NCBI RefSeq assembly: GCF_900155475.1
Contig: NZ_FXAM01000001.1
Location: 1,909,501-1,973,500, forward strand
Origin: Methylomagnum ishizawai
GTDB lineage: Bacteria; Pseudomonadota; Gammaproteobacteria; Methylococcales; Methylococcaceae
Direction: 5' to 3'
DNA length: 64,000 bases
Shown here: piece after piece, positions 32,886-43,168 of the stretch
Position numbering within the stretch: the stretch's first letter is position 1
How the letters are laid out: the number at the start of each line of letters is the position of its first letter
Notes under the pieces: model-generated
Seen by the model: only the letters and a program-made list of their open reading frames with translations
What the model was told of the DNA's origin: nothing
Databases searched by the model: none
Made by a program: the position numbers and the translations under genes

Positions 32886-33676
32886 AGGACGTCCACCATT
32901 TCTTCGCTGGCCCGCCGGTACAGGAACAAGGCCAAGCCCAGCGAGGCCATCGCCCACAGGGCCGGATAGGCTAAACCGGGCCAATCCGGGGCACGGCCAT
33001 ACATCAAGATGGCTTGATAGCCCGCCACGATGGGGGTCATGGGGTTGTAGGCCAGCCATCCGGCATAGTCGGCGGGCAAGACCTGCGGAGCGTAGACGAT
33101 GGGAGTGAGCCAGAACCAGAATTGCAGCACGATGGGGAGGGTCTGGCCGATATCGCGCAGGAACACATTGATGATCCCGAGGCACAGCCCGAGGCCCGCC
33201 GCCAATCCCAGCGTCAGCAGGATCAGCACCGGCAGCCATAAGCCCTGCCAAGTGGGCGGGTGTCCCAGCAGGCCGAACACCGCCAGGACGGCGGCCAGCA
33301 GCATCAGGTTGTTCAACAAGGCACCGCCGACCACGATGAGCGGCAGGGCGAGTTTGGGGAAGGCCATTTTCTTGAGCAGCGGGCCGTTGTCGATGAAGAC
33401 TGTAAGGCTTTGCCCCAACACCTCGGCGAACAGCGACCAAGCCGCCATGCCCGCCATCAGATAGATGGCATAAGCGTGTTTGTTGTCGATGCCCGGCAGC
33501 CGCGCGGCCAGCACTTCCGATAGGACCAGGGCGTAGATGGCCACCTGGGCCAGGGGGTGCAGGATCATCCACAGCCCGCCCAAACGGCTGCGGACGAAGC
33601 GGACGACCAATTGGTTTTTGATGGAACTGGCGATGAAATGACGGTATCGCCAAACCGGGAGCAGGATCGCTTTCAT
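32882..33676 (-). CDS. wzm: O-antigen ABC transporter permease
   Basis: This 264-residue polytopic protein starts MKAILLPVWRYRHFIASSIK. It has the conserved cytoplasmic entry RFVRSRLGGLWMILHPLAQV of the Wzm/TagG family and six predicted membrane helices. It forms the channel through which lipid-linked polysaccharide crosses the inner membrane. It is the first gene of the minus-strand export operon and overlaps wzt by four bases. A TTG three bases earlier is a less likely start. Confidence 0.93.
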   Translation of the reverse strand: MKAILLPVWRYRHFIASSIKNQLVVRFVRSRLGGLWMILHPLAQVAIYALVLSEVLAARLPGIDNKHAYAIYLMAGMAAWSLFAEVLGQSLTVFIDNGPLLKKMAFPKLALPLIVVGGALLNNLMLLAAVLAVFGLLGHPPTWQGLWLPVLILLTLGLAAGLGLCLGIINVFLRDIGQTLPIVLQFWFWLTPIVYAPQVLPADYAGWLAYNPMTPIVAGYQAILMYGRAPDWPGLAYPALWAMASLGLALFLYRRASEEMVDVL

Positions 33677-34005
33677 CAATGGGTGTGGTTCGGAAGGAAC
33701 GGTGGATTATCGCCGCCCATCGCGCTTTGGGGGAATCCTGTGGCCTGCAATCGCCGGCGCGGGGCGTCGGGATGCCATGGCAATCTAGCCGCGGATGCGG
33801 TTGGGACGCTGGAGGAGCGTCGGGCTTGGGGCCGGGCCGGACCCGGACTCCAGGGGCGCAGACTTTACCAAAGCCGGGCCTGTTATTATAGGTGCCGACC
33901 GGCGCGGCCGGGAAAGCGCCCACCGTGGGCGGACCTGTGGGCGCGGGTGTACCCCGAATACAAAAACGTACAAACCGAGGTTTGTATTTCAGACAGTGGC
34001 AGTGG
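33677..34005. other. Divergent promoter region between the export operon and the galactofuranose module
   Basis: No convincing gene is present in these 329 bases. The region must contain promoters for both directions. An AT-rich TTATTATAGG at about 33880-33890 could serve as a -10 on the plus strand, but no matching -35 was found. A perfect 8-bp palindrome lies at 33969-33986. A GTG at 33892 is an alternative start for the plus-strand gene. Confidence 0.5.
33969..33986. promoter_or_regulatory. Operator-like palindrome upstream of the galactofuranose module
   Basis: TACAAACC, a GA spacer, then GGTTTGTA is a perfect 8-bp inverted repeat, AT-richer than its surroundings. It ends 19 bases before the ATG at 34006. 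It could be a repressor site or an mRNA hairpin near the ribosome site. No regulator gene is adjacent. Confidence 0.4.
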
Positions 34006-35382
34006 ATGCGGAGAACCCCCTTGGGCTGGTTTTATCCTGGCTTGAAGAAAAATATCCTGGCGCGTTGGATTTGGCGCTGGGCTAAATGGGTGGCCGCCAC
34101 CCCGCCTTGCGCCGTTTTGATTGGCAAACTGGCCCAGGCCAATAGTGCGAACCCGCGCACTGGTTTGCCCCCCGAAGTCTTGTTGCCACTGATCGATATC
34201 GACCCACGGCAGGGCGGGCGGAAAAACGCGCTGTTGGTCATCCCCTATGTGACCGACAATGCCTATTTCAATCTGGTGGAATATCTCGATAAAACCCTGA
34301 TCGATCTGAGCTACGATATCCACGCCGTCGTGCATAATAGCGAAGGGATAGCGGCAAGGAAACCTTGGTGGACCTCCTATTATTATGTCAGGGCCACGAC
34401 CGGGAAATTCCTTTCCCTGTACCAAGATAAACAGCGGAAAATCCCCATCGACAATCACCGGGTGGACGATTGGTGTGGTCCCGAGTTGATGCAATTCGTG
34501 GCCGCCTTGCATGGGCTTTTGAAATTCGATGTGTGCGTGGTCCATTATGTGTTTTTCTCTAAGGTTTTCGAGCTATTCGATAACTCCACCCTCAAATTGC
34601 TGGTGACCCATGATTGCTATTCGGAACGCAATGCCCGGCTCCTGCGCCATGGTTTGGAACACAGCCTATGGTTTTCCACTACACGGGAAGAGGAAAAGAA
34701 AGGATTGATGCGTGCCGATAAAGTGTTCGCCATCCAAGAGGCCGAAGCCGATTTCTTCGCCGGATTGGTCGGGGCGGACAAGGTGGTCACGGTGCCGTGG
34801 ATACCTGAAAAGCGCTATATCCAGCGCAAAGCTTGCCGGAAAAGGCCAGTATTAGGATATCTGGCCTCGGATTATCTCAATAATGTTAAAGTATTCCAGG
34901 ATTTCTATCGGCGGTTTGCCGCCAATGCGGCGCTCACCGAGCATTTCGACCTATGGGTGGGAGGGCGTATTTGCACAGCCATCGGCAAACCCAAGCAATA
35001 CCCCAAGGCCCGATTTTTCGGGGTATTGGATAAGGTCGAGCCATTTTATGCCCAATGCGACTTGATGGTGAACCCGGATTTTTTCGAGAGCGGTTTAAAA
35101 CTCAAGGGGATCGAGGCACTTGCGTATGGGATGCCCTTGGTCACTACCATCCAGGCGACCCGTGGCCTGGGTTTGACCGATAGATTACATAACTGTCCAG
35201 ACCTGGATGCCGTATGCGTTGCACTCGAAGCCATCGCCCAGGACCATACCTTGCTCTCCAGCATGGCCGAAGCTTCCCGGCAGGCTTACGATAATCTATA
35301 TACAAAATACGATGCCAAGCGCATTCTGGAAAGAATCATCGCGGATCATGGATATCCGAAAGCATGGGATGACGCGGCATGA
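34006..35382 (+). CDS. Glycosyltransferase, GT-B fold (GT4-like)
   Basis: From the ATG at 34006 the protein has 458 residues; a GTG at 33892 would add 38. The second Rossmann half is recognisable: PVLGYLASDYLNNVKVFQDF near residue 285, then RFFGVLDKVEPFYAQCDLMVNP and GLKLKGIEALAYGMPLVTT, where GT4 enzymes bind the sugar nucleotide. The N-terminal half is not typical. It sits first in a plus-strand unit with a GlfT2-like enzyme, Glf and a GlfT1-like enzyme, so it most likely adds a sugar of the same polysaccharide. Donor and linkage are unknown. Confidence 0.8.
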   Translation: MRRTPLGWFYPGLKKNILARWIWRWAKWVAATPPCAVLIGKLAQANSANPRTGLPPEVLLPLIDIDPRQGGRKNALLVIPYVTDNAYFNLVEYLDKTLIDLSYDIHAVVHNSEGIAARKPWWTSYYYVRATTGKFLSLYQDKQRKIPIDNHRVDDWCGPELMQFVAALHGLLKFDVCVVHYVFFSKVFELFDNSTLKLLVTHDCYSERNARLLRHGLEHSLWFSTTREEEKKGLMRADKVFAIQEAEADFFAGLVGADKVVTVPWIPEKRYIQRKACRKRPVLGYLASDYLNNVKVFQDFYRRFAANAALTEHFDLWVGGRICTAIGKPKQYPKARFFGVLDKVEPFYAQCDLMVNPDFFESGLKLKGIEALAYGMPLVTTIQATRGLGLTDRLHNCPDLDAVCVALEAIAQDHTLLSSMAEASRQAYDNLYTKYDAKRILERIIADHGYPKAWDDAA

Positions 35383-37190
35383 ATCACGCCTTACATAATC
35401 TCGTGCTGCCCGGTTTGGACTTCGGTGCGCCTGCGGAACTCTATGCCAGGGTCGATGGCAATTGCCGGGTTTCGCTGGCACAGCGCAAGCTATATTTCAA
35501 GACGGGAGGTCGGGTTGCTTTCGATACCTATTTCAATGGTTTTTCCGTGGATACTTGGAAACGGGTATGCGGAATATCCAGCTTGAGTTTGAGTTTATGC
35601 GGTCAAGGCAGTTTCGTGGCGCGAATCGGACTCCACCGGGCCAGCCATGAACATACTCGTGCCGGGCATCGTCTCCGCCCAGTCCAGCGCTGGTGGGACG
35701 AGCGCGAAATCGAACTGCGCGATGGCGAACCCGGCGGATTCGATTTGCCGTGCTGGGATCAAATCGAGACTGGAATGCTATATCTCGAATTGGAAGCGCT
35801 GGGAGAGGGGCGCTTGGATTCGGGGTTTTTCGCGACCACAAGCCCGCCACCACACCGGGTGAAGCTGGGTATTGTGATTACCCATTTCAACCGCAAACAA
35901 TATGTATTACCGGCCATCCGGCGCATCGCCGACGGATTGCGGAATCAACCGGAGTGGTTGGACCGTATCGGCTTGGTCGTGGTGGACAATTCGAGGACTA
36001 TTGATCCCGCCGAGGCGGTGGGAGCCACTTTGATCCCGAGCCGGAATCTCGGGGGTTCAGGGGGATTTGCACGGGGTTTGTTGTATTTGCAGGACCAGGG
36101 TTCGTATACCCATGCCTTGTTTATGGACGACGACGCCTCTTGCGAACTGGAGTCGATATTCCGCACCTATGCTTTGCTGGGTTATGCGCGGGTGCCGAAA
36201 CTCGCGGTGGCAGGGAGTTTATTGCGCGAGGACGAGCCTTACCGCCTCTTTGAAAAGAGCGCGAAATTCGATGGCGCTTGCCGCTCGCTGAAATCCGGTT
36301 TGGATTTGCGCCGGGTAGACGACCTATTGGAAGCGGAGCGTACCGAGGTCCGGCCCGATTATGGCGCTTGGTGGTTTTTCGCCTTTCCTATCGCCGAGAC
36401 CCGTTATTACCCTTTCCCTTATTTCGTGAGGGGCGATGATGTCATGTTTGGAATCACCAATGATTTTGCGATCCATACCCTCAATGGAATCGGCGGGTGG
36501 GGCGGTGATTTCGGCATCAAAAAAAGCCCTTGGACCAGCTATCTGGATATGCGCTCCCATTTGCTGAATTCCATGGTGTTGCGGAATAAAAGCGTGACTT
36601 TCCTGGCGGTGTTATTCGCCTATAACCTGGGGCGGCAGTTGTTTTCTTATAATTACGCCTCGGCCCGTGCGATCAATCTCGCCCTGGCCCATTTGCTTGA
36701 AGGAGCCGGGTTTTGGCGACGGAATATCGATACCCTGGCGATCCGGGCAGAAATCGCGGCTTTTTCGGGTGCGGAGGCGTTGGTGCCTTTGGATGCTTTG
36801 GATTTCGCCGCCGTTCATCGGGAGGATAAACCGGAATCTTGGCTGCGTCGGCTAGGGCGGATCGTCACTATGAATGGCTTCCTGGTGCCTGGAGGTTGGC
36901 TCGACGCCAGGGTTTTATACCAGTCCAAGGGTTTCTATGGTTCGGCGAAGGATATTTTTTTATATAGACGGGTATTGTACCAATGCGAAGGGCTGGGTAT
37001 CGGTTATCTAGCTAACCATGATAAACGCCTGTTTTTTACCGAATTAATGCGCGGAGTGCGTTTGATGTGGGTTTTGTTGCGCCAAGGCCAGAGATTGCGT
37101 GCGGAGTATCGGTCGGCGGTCGCGGAATTGGCTTCCCCCGCGTTTTGGCGTGGCGTATTTGCCACGGATGCCCGCTCCGCCACCGAGTAA
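35379..37190 (+). CDS. GlfT2-like galactofuranosyltransferase (GT2)
   Basis: This 603-residue protein starts inside the stop of the upstream gene (ATGA). An N-terminal beta-rich domain (~1-160) is followed by a GT-A domain with LGIVITHFNRKQYVLPAI, NLGGSGGFARGLLYL and the metal-binding FMDDDA. Then come a long WWFFAFPI.../FVRGDDVMFG segment and a helical C-terminal part. This domain layout is that of mycobacterial GlfT2, a processive galactofuranosyltransferase using UDP-galactofuranose. The gene for the enzyme that makes this donor, glf, follows directly. Confidence 0.87.
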   Translation: MNHALHNLVLPGLDFGAPAELYARVDGNCRVSLAQRKLYFKTGGRVAFDTYFNGFSVDTWKRVCGISSLSLSLCGQGSFVARIGLHRASHEHTRAGHRLRPVQRWWDEREIELRDGEPGGFDLPCWDQIETGMLYLELEALGEGRLDSGFFATTSPPPHRVKLGIVITHFNRKQYVLPAIRRIADGLRNQPEWLDRIGLVVVDNSRTIDPAEAVGATLIPSRNLGGSGGFARGLLYLQDQGSYTHALFMDDDASCELESIFRTYALLGYARVPKLAVAGSLLREDEPYRLFEKSAKFDGACRSLKSGLDLRRVDDLLEAERTEVRPDYGAWWFFAFPIAETRYYPFPYFVRGDDVMFGITNDFAIHTLNGIGGWGGDFGIKKSPWTSYLDMRSHLLNSMVLRNKSVTFLAVLFAYNLGRQLFSYNYASARAINLALAHLLEGAGFWRRNIDTLAIRAEIAAFSGAEALVPLDALDFAAVHREDKPESWLRRLGRIVTMNGFLVPGGWLDARVLYQSKGFYGSAKDIFLYRRVLYQCEGLGIGYLANHDKRLFFTELMRGVRLMWVLLRQGQRLRAEYRSAVAELASPAFWRGVFATDARSATE

Positions 37191-38365
<1,175 letters not shown>

Positions 38366-38366
<1 letters not shown>

Positions 38367-39262
38367 TGGAAACGCCGCCGCCCAAAGTCGTCGCCGTGGT
38401 GGTGACTTATCACCGCCCGGTCGAATTGCGCCTAGTGGTCGAAGCCTTGCTGAACCAGACCCGGCCCCCCGAAGCCATCGTGGTATTCGATAACGGCGGG
38501 CCGGTGGCGGCGGCGGAGGTGCTGCGCGGCTGCGGCGGACGGGTCGAGATCGTCCGCAGCGCCGCCAACCTGGGTGGGGCGGGGGGCTTTGCCGGGGGCT
38601 TGGCGCGGGCGTTGGAATTGGGGGCGGATTGGGCCTGGCTGATGGACGACGACGCCGTGCCCGAACCCGGTGCCCTGGCGGCCTTGCTGGCGGCTTTGCC
38701 CACCTTGCCGGCCCGCGCCGGGGTACTGTGCGGCGCGGTACGCGAGTACGGGACTTTGGCCTTGCGCCACCGCCGCGATTTCGAGCCTTGGTTCGGCGGG
38801 GAATGGCCCTTGGCGGCGCGGGCTTACCGCCGGGCGGCGGTGGAGATCGGGACCGGCTCGTTCGTGGGCTTCATGGTCGCTGGGGAGGCCGTCCGCGCCG
38901 TGGGTTTGCCCGAGGCGGGATTCTTCCTGGCCTACGACGACACCGAGTATTCGCTGCGGCTGCGGGCGCGGGGCTGGCGCTTGTGGTTGGTGCCGGGCAG
39001 CGTGATCGAACATCTGAGGACGCCGGAGGCCCGCTTGCGTGGCGGGCCGTTCGGGGCCAAGCATTATTTCAATATCCGCAACCGCATCGTGGTGAAACGC
39101 CGTTATAGCCGCTTCCCGTTCTGGGCTGGGTTGGGCGGTGTGGCGTTCGGCGGGCTGTTATGGCTGGCGGCGCGGGGTTGGCGGCGGTCCGACAGTCTCG
39201 CGCTTCTGGCGCGGGCCGTCGCCGATGGCTGGCGTGGGTGCTTGGGTCCGTATCCCGGCTGA
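38366..39262 (+). CDS. GlfT1-like glycosyltransferase (GT2)
   Basis: This 298-residue GT-A enzyme opens VVAVVVTYHRPVELRLVVEA. It has the AANLGGAGGFAGGLARAL signature shared with galactofuranosyl/rhamnosyl transferases and the DDD metal site (AWLMDDDAVPEPG). The later part has LAYDDTEYSLRLRARGW. It starts within the glf stop codon (TAATG). By analogy with the GlfT1/GlfT2 pair it may add the first galactofuranose residues to the acceptor. It ends 4 bases before a convergent gene. Confidence 0.85.
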
Positions 39263-39266
39263 GGCA

Positions 39267-41111
39267 TCAGCCCCGCGCCCGCAAGGGTTCCGGCCGGGTG
39301 GCGGTCGGCGCGGCTCCGGTGGCCAGGAAAGCCCTGGGATCGAAACCCATGTCCCGCGTGGCCGGACCATGGTCGAAGCACATGTCCAGGTTGATCCGGT
39401 TCGCCATTTCCGGTGTCAGGTGCCGGTAGATCGGCAAACAGGACAGCCCCCGCAGGAAAATCCGGAAGGCCGGCAAGGGGATGGTGACGATGCGGGTCTG
39501 CCTGCCCTGGCTGTGCGCGATCCGTTCCACCATTTCCCGGTAGGTCAGGGTTTCCCCGCCGCTGAGGTTGTAGGCCTTGCGGTAGGTCCGGGGATTGTCC
39601 AGGGCTTGGACGCAAGCGCGGGCCAAATCCTCGGCGTGGACCGGCTGGCGCAGGCCGTGGCCCGAGCCGACCAGCGGGAAGAAGCCGAAGCGGCGGACGA
39701 AATTGGCGATGGTGGTGACGTTCTTGTCCCGGCCCAGGCGGTAGACCAGGGTGGGGCGGAACACCGTCCATTCCATGCCATGGGTGGCGCACAGATCCGC
39801 CAGCCGGTCCTCCGAATTCTTGAGGCCATGGGCCATCAGGCGTTCCTTTTCGTAGCTGGATTGGAACTTGGTGAACAGGCTGGTCGAACTGAAGCCAATC
39901 ACCCGCCGCACCCGGCTCCCGGCCAGTTTCTCGACCAGGGGCGGCAGGGTCCACAGCGGGGCCAGGTGGACGATGGCCTCGGCTCCGAAGGCGTCGCCCG
40001 GATCGTCCTGGGTAATATCGAACCGATGCCAATGCAGCGACGGATGCGGGTCGCGCTGGGGGGGATTGCGGCTGAGGGCGTGGACCTCGAATCCCAAACC
40101 GGCCAGTTCCGGCAGGAGGTAATCCCCGATCAAGCTGCTCGCGCCCGTGACCAGGATGTGCCGGCGCTCGCCGCCGGGGGATGGGGGAAGGGGCGAGGGA
40201 TGGGAGGGTTCCGTTAACATGGGTGTGGGTTTGGCGATAAAGGCATGGGTCAAAAGGTATCCCATGGCCCGGACCAGGAATCTCATTCCTATCGCCATGA
40301 GTACCAGCCACATCAGCATGGCAGGGTATTGCCGTCTGAAGAATTTCCGGTAGAACCTGACCATGCCCTTGTGTTTGTAATACTCGACCGAGATCGGCCG
40401 GGAATGGCTGCATACCCCCCCGACATGCAGGATTTCGACCGTGGGCACGAACAGAATCTCCAGGCCCGATTGATGGAAACGCATGCACCAATCGAGGTCT
40501 TCGCAGTGCATGAAATAACCCTCGTCCATCAGTCCCACCCGGTCCATGGCGCTGCGCCGCACCAGCATGAACGCCCCCGAGATCGCCTCGACCTCCACCG
40601 GCTGGTCCGGCATCGGCTGTCCGGTCTGGACATAGCTTTCGAAGCGGGGATCGTATTTGGCGAGGATGCTGAGTTTGGTGAGGCGGATGAAGGTGCGCCA
40701 GGGCGTCGGGACGCTGCGGCGGCAGCCGGCCTGTTCGCTGCCGTCGGGGTTGCGGATCAGGCAGCCCGCCATCCCGGTTCCGGGATTCGCCGCCAGGGTT
40801 TCCAGCATGCGGGCCAGGGTATCCGGCTGGATGATGCAATCCGGGTTCAGGAACAAAAGATAATCCCCCCGCGTCCAGGGGATCGCCGCGTTATTGGCCT
40901 TGGCGAAACCGAGGTTATCGGCGTTCTCGATGATTTTCAAGCGCGGCTCGTCCGGAAAACGCCGTCGCAATTCGGCGATGCTGGCATCCTGGGAACGGTT
41001 GTCCGCCACGATGATTTCGACCGGCGTGGTCGAGGCCAGCGCCGAGCGCACGCATTCCGATAATAAAGGGCCGGCGTTGAAATTCACGATGATTATGGAG
41101 ATAAGGCTCAT
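39267..41111 (-). CDS. Fusion protein: GT2 rhamnosyltransferase-like domain plus SDR epimerase/reductase
   Basis: The ATG at 41111 has a good GCAGGAA ribosome site and gives 614 residues; longer frames upstream look like antisense to mpl. Residues 1-~255 are a WbbL-like GT2 (SIIIVNFNAGPLLSECV, the metal site FLNPDC, MHCEDLDWCMRFHQ). A hydrophobic stretch lies at ~263-291. Residues ~299-317 are a Pro/Ser-rich linker. From 318 there is an extended SDR domain with HILVTGASSLIGDYLL and an active-site YxxxK (SSYEKERLM). Such fusions are unusual. The SDR part could modify the lipid-linked sugar that the GT part transfers. Alone on the minus strand, it abuts the galactofuranose module. Confidence 0.82.
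   Translation of the reverse strand: MSLISIIIVNFNAGPLLSECVRSALASTTPVEIIVADNRSQDASIAELRRRFPDEPRLKIIENADNLGFAKANNAAIPWTRGDYLLFLNPDCIIQPDTLARMLETLAANPGTGMAGCLIRNPDGSEQAGCRRSVPTPWRTFIRLTKLSILAKYDPRFESYVQTGQPMPDQPVEVEAISGAFMLVRRSAMDRVGLMDEGYFMHCEDLDWCMRFHQSGLEILFVPTVEILHVGGVCSHSRPISVEYYKHKGMVRFYRKFFRRQYPAMLMWLVLMAIGMRFLVRAMGYLLTHAFIAKPTPMLTEPSHPSPLPPSPGGERRHILVTGASSLIGDYLLPELAGLGFEVHALSRNPPQRDPHPSLHWHRFDITQDDPGDAFGAEAIVHLAPLWTLPPLVEKLAGSRVRRVIGFSSTSLFTKFQSSYEKERLMAHGLKNSEDRLADLCATHGMEWTVFRPTLVYRLGRDKNVTTIANFVRRFGFFPLVGSGHGLRQPVHAEDLARACVQALDNPRTYRKAYNLSGGETLTYREMVERIAHSQGRQTRIVTIPLPAFRIFLRGLSCLPIYRHLTPEMANRINLDMCFDHGPATRDMGFDPRAFLATGAAPTATRPEPLRARG
40158..40211. repeat. Sequence encoding a SPLPPSPGGER-type linker, like a dispersed intergenic repeat
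   Basis: This stretch encodes the junction between the two enzyme domains of the fusion gene. Its translation PSPLPPSPGGER closely resembles what is read when common dispersed intergenic repeats of many bacteria are translated. It suggests that two neighbouring genes were joined across an intergenic repeat. I see no second copy in this window. Confidence 0.35.
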
Positions 41112-41146
41112 ATTTTCCTGCACCTGAGTGTGTATATCCATGAGGC

Positions 41147-41165
41147 GCGGAATCTTGGATTCCGC
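41147..41165. repeat. Perfect 8-bp inverted repeat upstream of the GT2-SDR gene
   Basis: GCGGAATC, a TTG loop and GATTCCGC form a short stem in the ~200-base gap between mpl and the GT2-SDR fusion, which lie on the same strand. There is no T-run. It could be an operator or a weak transcript-end hairpin after mpl. Confidence 0.35.
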
Positions 41166-41311
41166 CGATATCCTTGGTGTTGTGGTTATGGTCGGTCTTG
41201 GGAGGCCCGGAGGCCGGGGCTGGCTCCGGGCGGGGCATTGGAATTCGAAGTGGCGGCGGCCTGGGGGTCTTGGCTGGGAACGGGCGGTGCGTCCGCGATC
41301 CGGCGGTGAGG

Positions 41312-42682
41312 CTAGCCCGGTTGGCGTAGGCGCGCCTCCGTTTTGGCGTGGATGCCGCCGAAGCCGCCGTTGCTCATGAACACGAGGTGGTCGCCGGGGC
41401 GGCAATCACGGGCCAGCCGGTCCAGGATGGCCTCGTGGCTGGCGCTGACGCTGATATGCGCCGCGCCCTGGGTGGCGGCGGCGGCATCCCAGCCCAGGTC
41501 TTGCGGTTGGTAGATGATGGCGTGGTCGGCGCTCCTGAGCGAATCGGCCAAGGTGGCCGCGTGGACGCCCAGTTTCATGGTGTTGGAGCGGGGTTCCAGC
41601 ACGGCGATGATGCGCTCGGTCCCGACCCGCGCCCGCAAGCCTTCCAGGGTGGTGGCGATGGCGGTGGGATGGTGGGCGAAGTCGTCGTAGAGGGTGATGC
41701 CGTTGACGCAAGCCCTGATTTCCAGCCGCCGCTTGACGCTCTTGAAGCCGCAGAGGGCCGGGATGGCCTGGACCGGGTCCACGCCCGCGTGCTGGGCGGC
41801 GGCGAGGGCGGCGAGGGCGTTGTGGACGTTGTGCCTGCCGGTCAAGCCCCATTCCACCGTGCCGCATTCGTTGCCGTCGTGGAAAACCAGGAAGCGCCCG
41901 CCTTCCGGCGACAGCAGCCGGTAGCGCCATGCGGCTTTGTGGGCGCTCTCCGCCGGGGCGGTGTGGGCTACCGGGGTCCAGCAACCCATGCGCAGGACTT
42001 CGGCCAGGTTGTCATCCCATGCCGGGGCGATGATGAGGCCGTTGCCGGGGATGCTGCGCACCAGATGGTGGAATTGGCGCTGGATGGCGGCGAGGTCGGG
42101 GAAGATATCGGCGTGGTCGAATTCCAGGTTGTTGAGGATGGCGGTGCGTGGGCGGTAATGGACGAACTTGGAGCGCTTGTCGAAAAAGGCGGTGTCGTAT
42201 TCGTCCGCCTCCACCACGAAATAGCGCCTGCCGCCGATCCGCGCCGACACCCCGAAATCCAGGGGCACGCCGCCGATCAGGAAGCCGGGATTCAGCCCGG
42301 CCTGTTCCAGGATATGGGCCAACATGCCGGTGGTGGTGGTCTTGCCGTGGGTGCCCGCCACGGCCAGCACCCAGGCGCCCTTGAGCGCGTGGTTGTACAG
42401 CCATTGTGGACCGGAGGTGTAGGCCAGCCCCAGGTTCAGCACCGCCTCGACCTCGGGATTGCCCCTGGACACCGCATTGCCCACCACCACCAAATCCGGC
42501 TGGGGCGAGAGGTTGGCGGGGGAATAGCCCGACATCAGGCGGATGCCTTGTTCCGCCAACTGGGTGCTCATGGGGGGGTAGACATTCTGGTCCGAGCCGG
42601 TGACGTGGTGGCCCAACTGCTTGGCCAGGATCGCCAGCCCGCCCATGAAGGTGCCGCAGATGCCCAGGATATGGATATGCAC
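41312..42682 (-). CDS. mpl: UDP-N-acetylmuramate:L-alanyl-gamma-D-glutamyl-meso-diaminopimelate ligase
   Basis: This 456-residue Mur-ligase family enzyme reuses tripeptide released from cell-wall turnover by attaching it to UDP-MurNAc. It opens MHIHILGICGTFMGGLAILA, which is specific to Mpl rather than MurC. The ATP loop is AGTHGKTTTTGMLAHIL. ILNNLEFDHADIFPDL and a C-terminal VLEPRSNTMKLG segment also match. It is divergent from apaG, with about 100 bases between them. Confidence 0.95.
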   Translation of the reverse strand: MHIHILGICGTFMGGLAILAKQLGHHVTGSDQNVYPPMSTQLAEQGIRLMSGYSPANLSPQPDLVVVGNAVSRGNPEVEAVLNLGLAYTSGPQWLYNHALKGAWVLAVAGTHGKTTTTGMLAHILEQAGLNPGFLIGGVPLDFGVSARIGGRRYFVVEADEYDTAFFDKRSKFVHYRPRTAILNNLEFDHADIFPDLAAIQRQFHHLVRSIPGNGLIIAPAWDDNLAEVLRMGCWTPVAHTAPAESAHKAAWRYRLLSPEGGRFLVFHDGNECGTVEWGLTGRHNVHNALAALAAAQHAGVDPVQAIPALCGFKSVKRRLEIRACVNGITLYDDFAHHPTAIATTLEGLRARVGTERIIAVLEPRSNTMKLGVHAATLADSLRSADHAIIYQPQDLGWDAAAATQGAAHISVSASHEAILDRLARDCRPGDHLVFMSNGGFGGIHAKTEARLRQPG

Positions 42683-42787
42683 TGTGAAGTCCTCGTTGAT
42701 CGCCGTCCCGGTCGGCGTGTGCCCCCGGCCGGGACTTTATGTTTAAACTATCCGCCCGCTTGAACGCCGCCAGCCATGTTGCCACCG

Positions 42788-43165
42788 ATGAGCAAGAAAT
42801 ACCGTATCGATATCAGCGCCGTCACCCAATACCTGGAATCGCAGTCCGCGCCGGAGGAAGGGCGCTATGTGTTTTCCTATACCATCACCCTCCACAACGC
42901 CGGGGAAGCCCCGGCCCGGCTGCTGTCGCGGCATTGGATTATCACCGACGCCCATGGCAAGGTACAGGAAGTGCGCGGCGATGGCGTGGTGGGCGAGAAG
43001 CCCCGGCTCGCGCCGGGCGAATTCTTCCGCTACACCAGCGCCGCCATGATCGCCACCCCGGTCGGCACCATGCGCGGCGAATACCGGATGGTGGGCGATG
43101 AAGGCGATGTCTTCGACGCCGATATTCCGCCCTTCACCCTGTCCATCCCCCGGACCTTGCACTGA
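42788..43165 (+). CDS. apaG: ApaG protein
   Basis: From the ATG at 42788 the protein has 125 residues, the same as E. coli ApaG; an ATG at 42776 would add four. The immunoglobulin-like fold is recognised by YVFSYTITLHNAGEAPARLL, SRHWIITDAHGKVQEVRGDG and FRYTSAAMIATPVGTMRGEY. Its molecular role is not settled; it is linked to metal efflux and is nearly always next to apaH, as here (3 bases apart). Confidence 0.93.
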   Translation: MSKKYRIDISAVTQYLESQSAPEEGRYVFSYTITLHNAGEAPARLLSRHWIITDAHGKVQEVRGDGVVGEKPRLAPGEFFRYTSAAMIATPVGTMRGEYRMVGDEGDVFDADIPPFTLSIPRTLH

Positions 43166-43168
43166 GCC

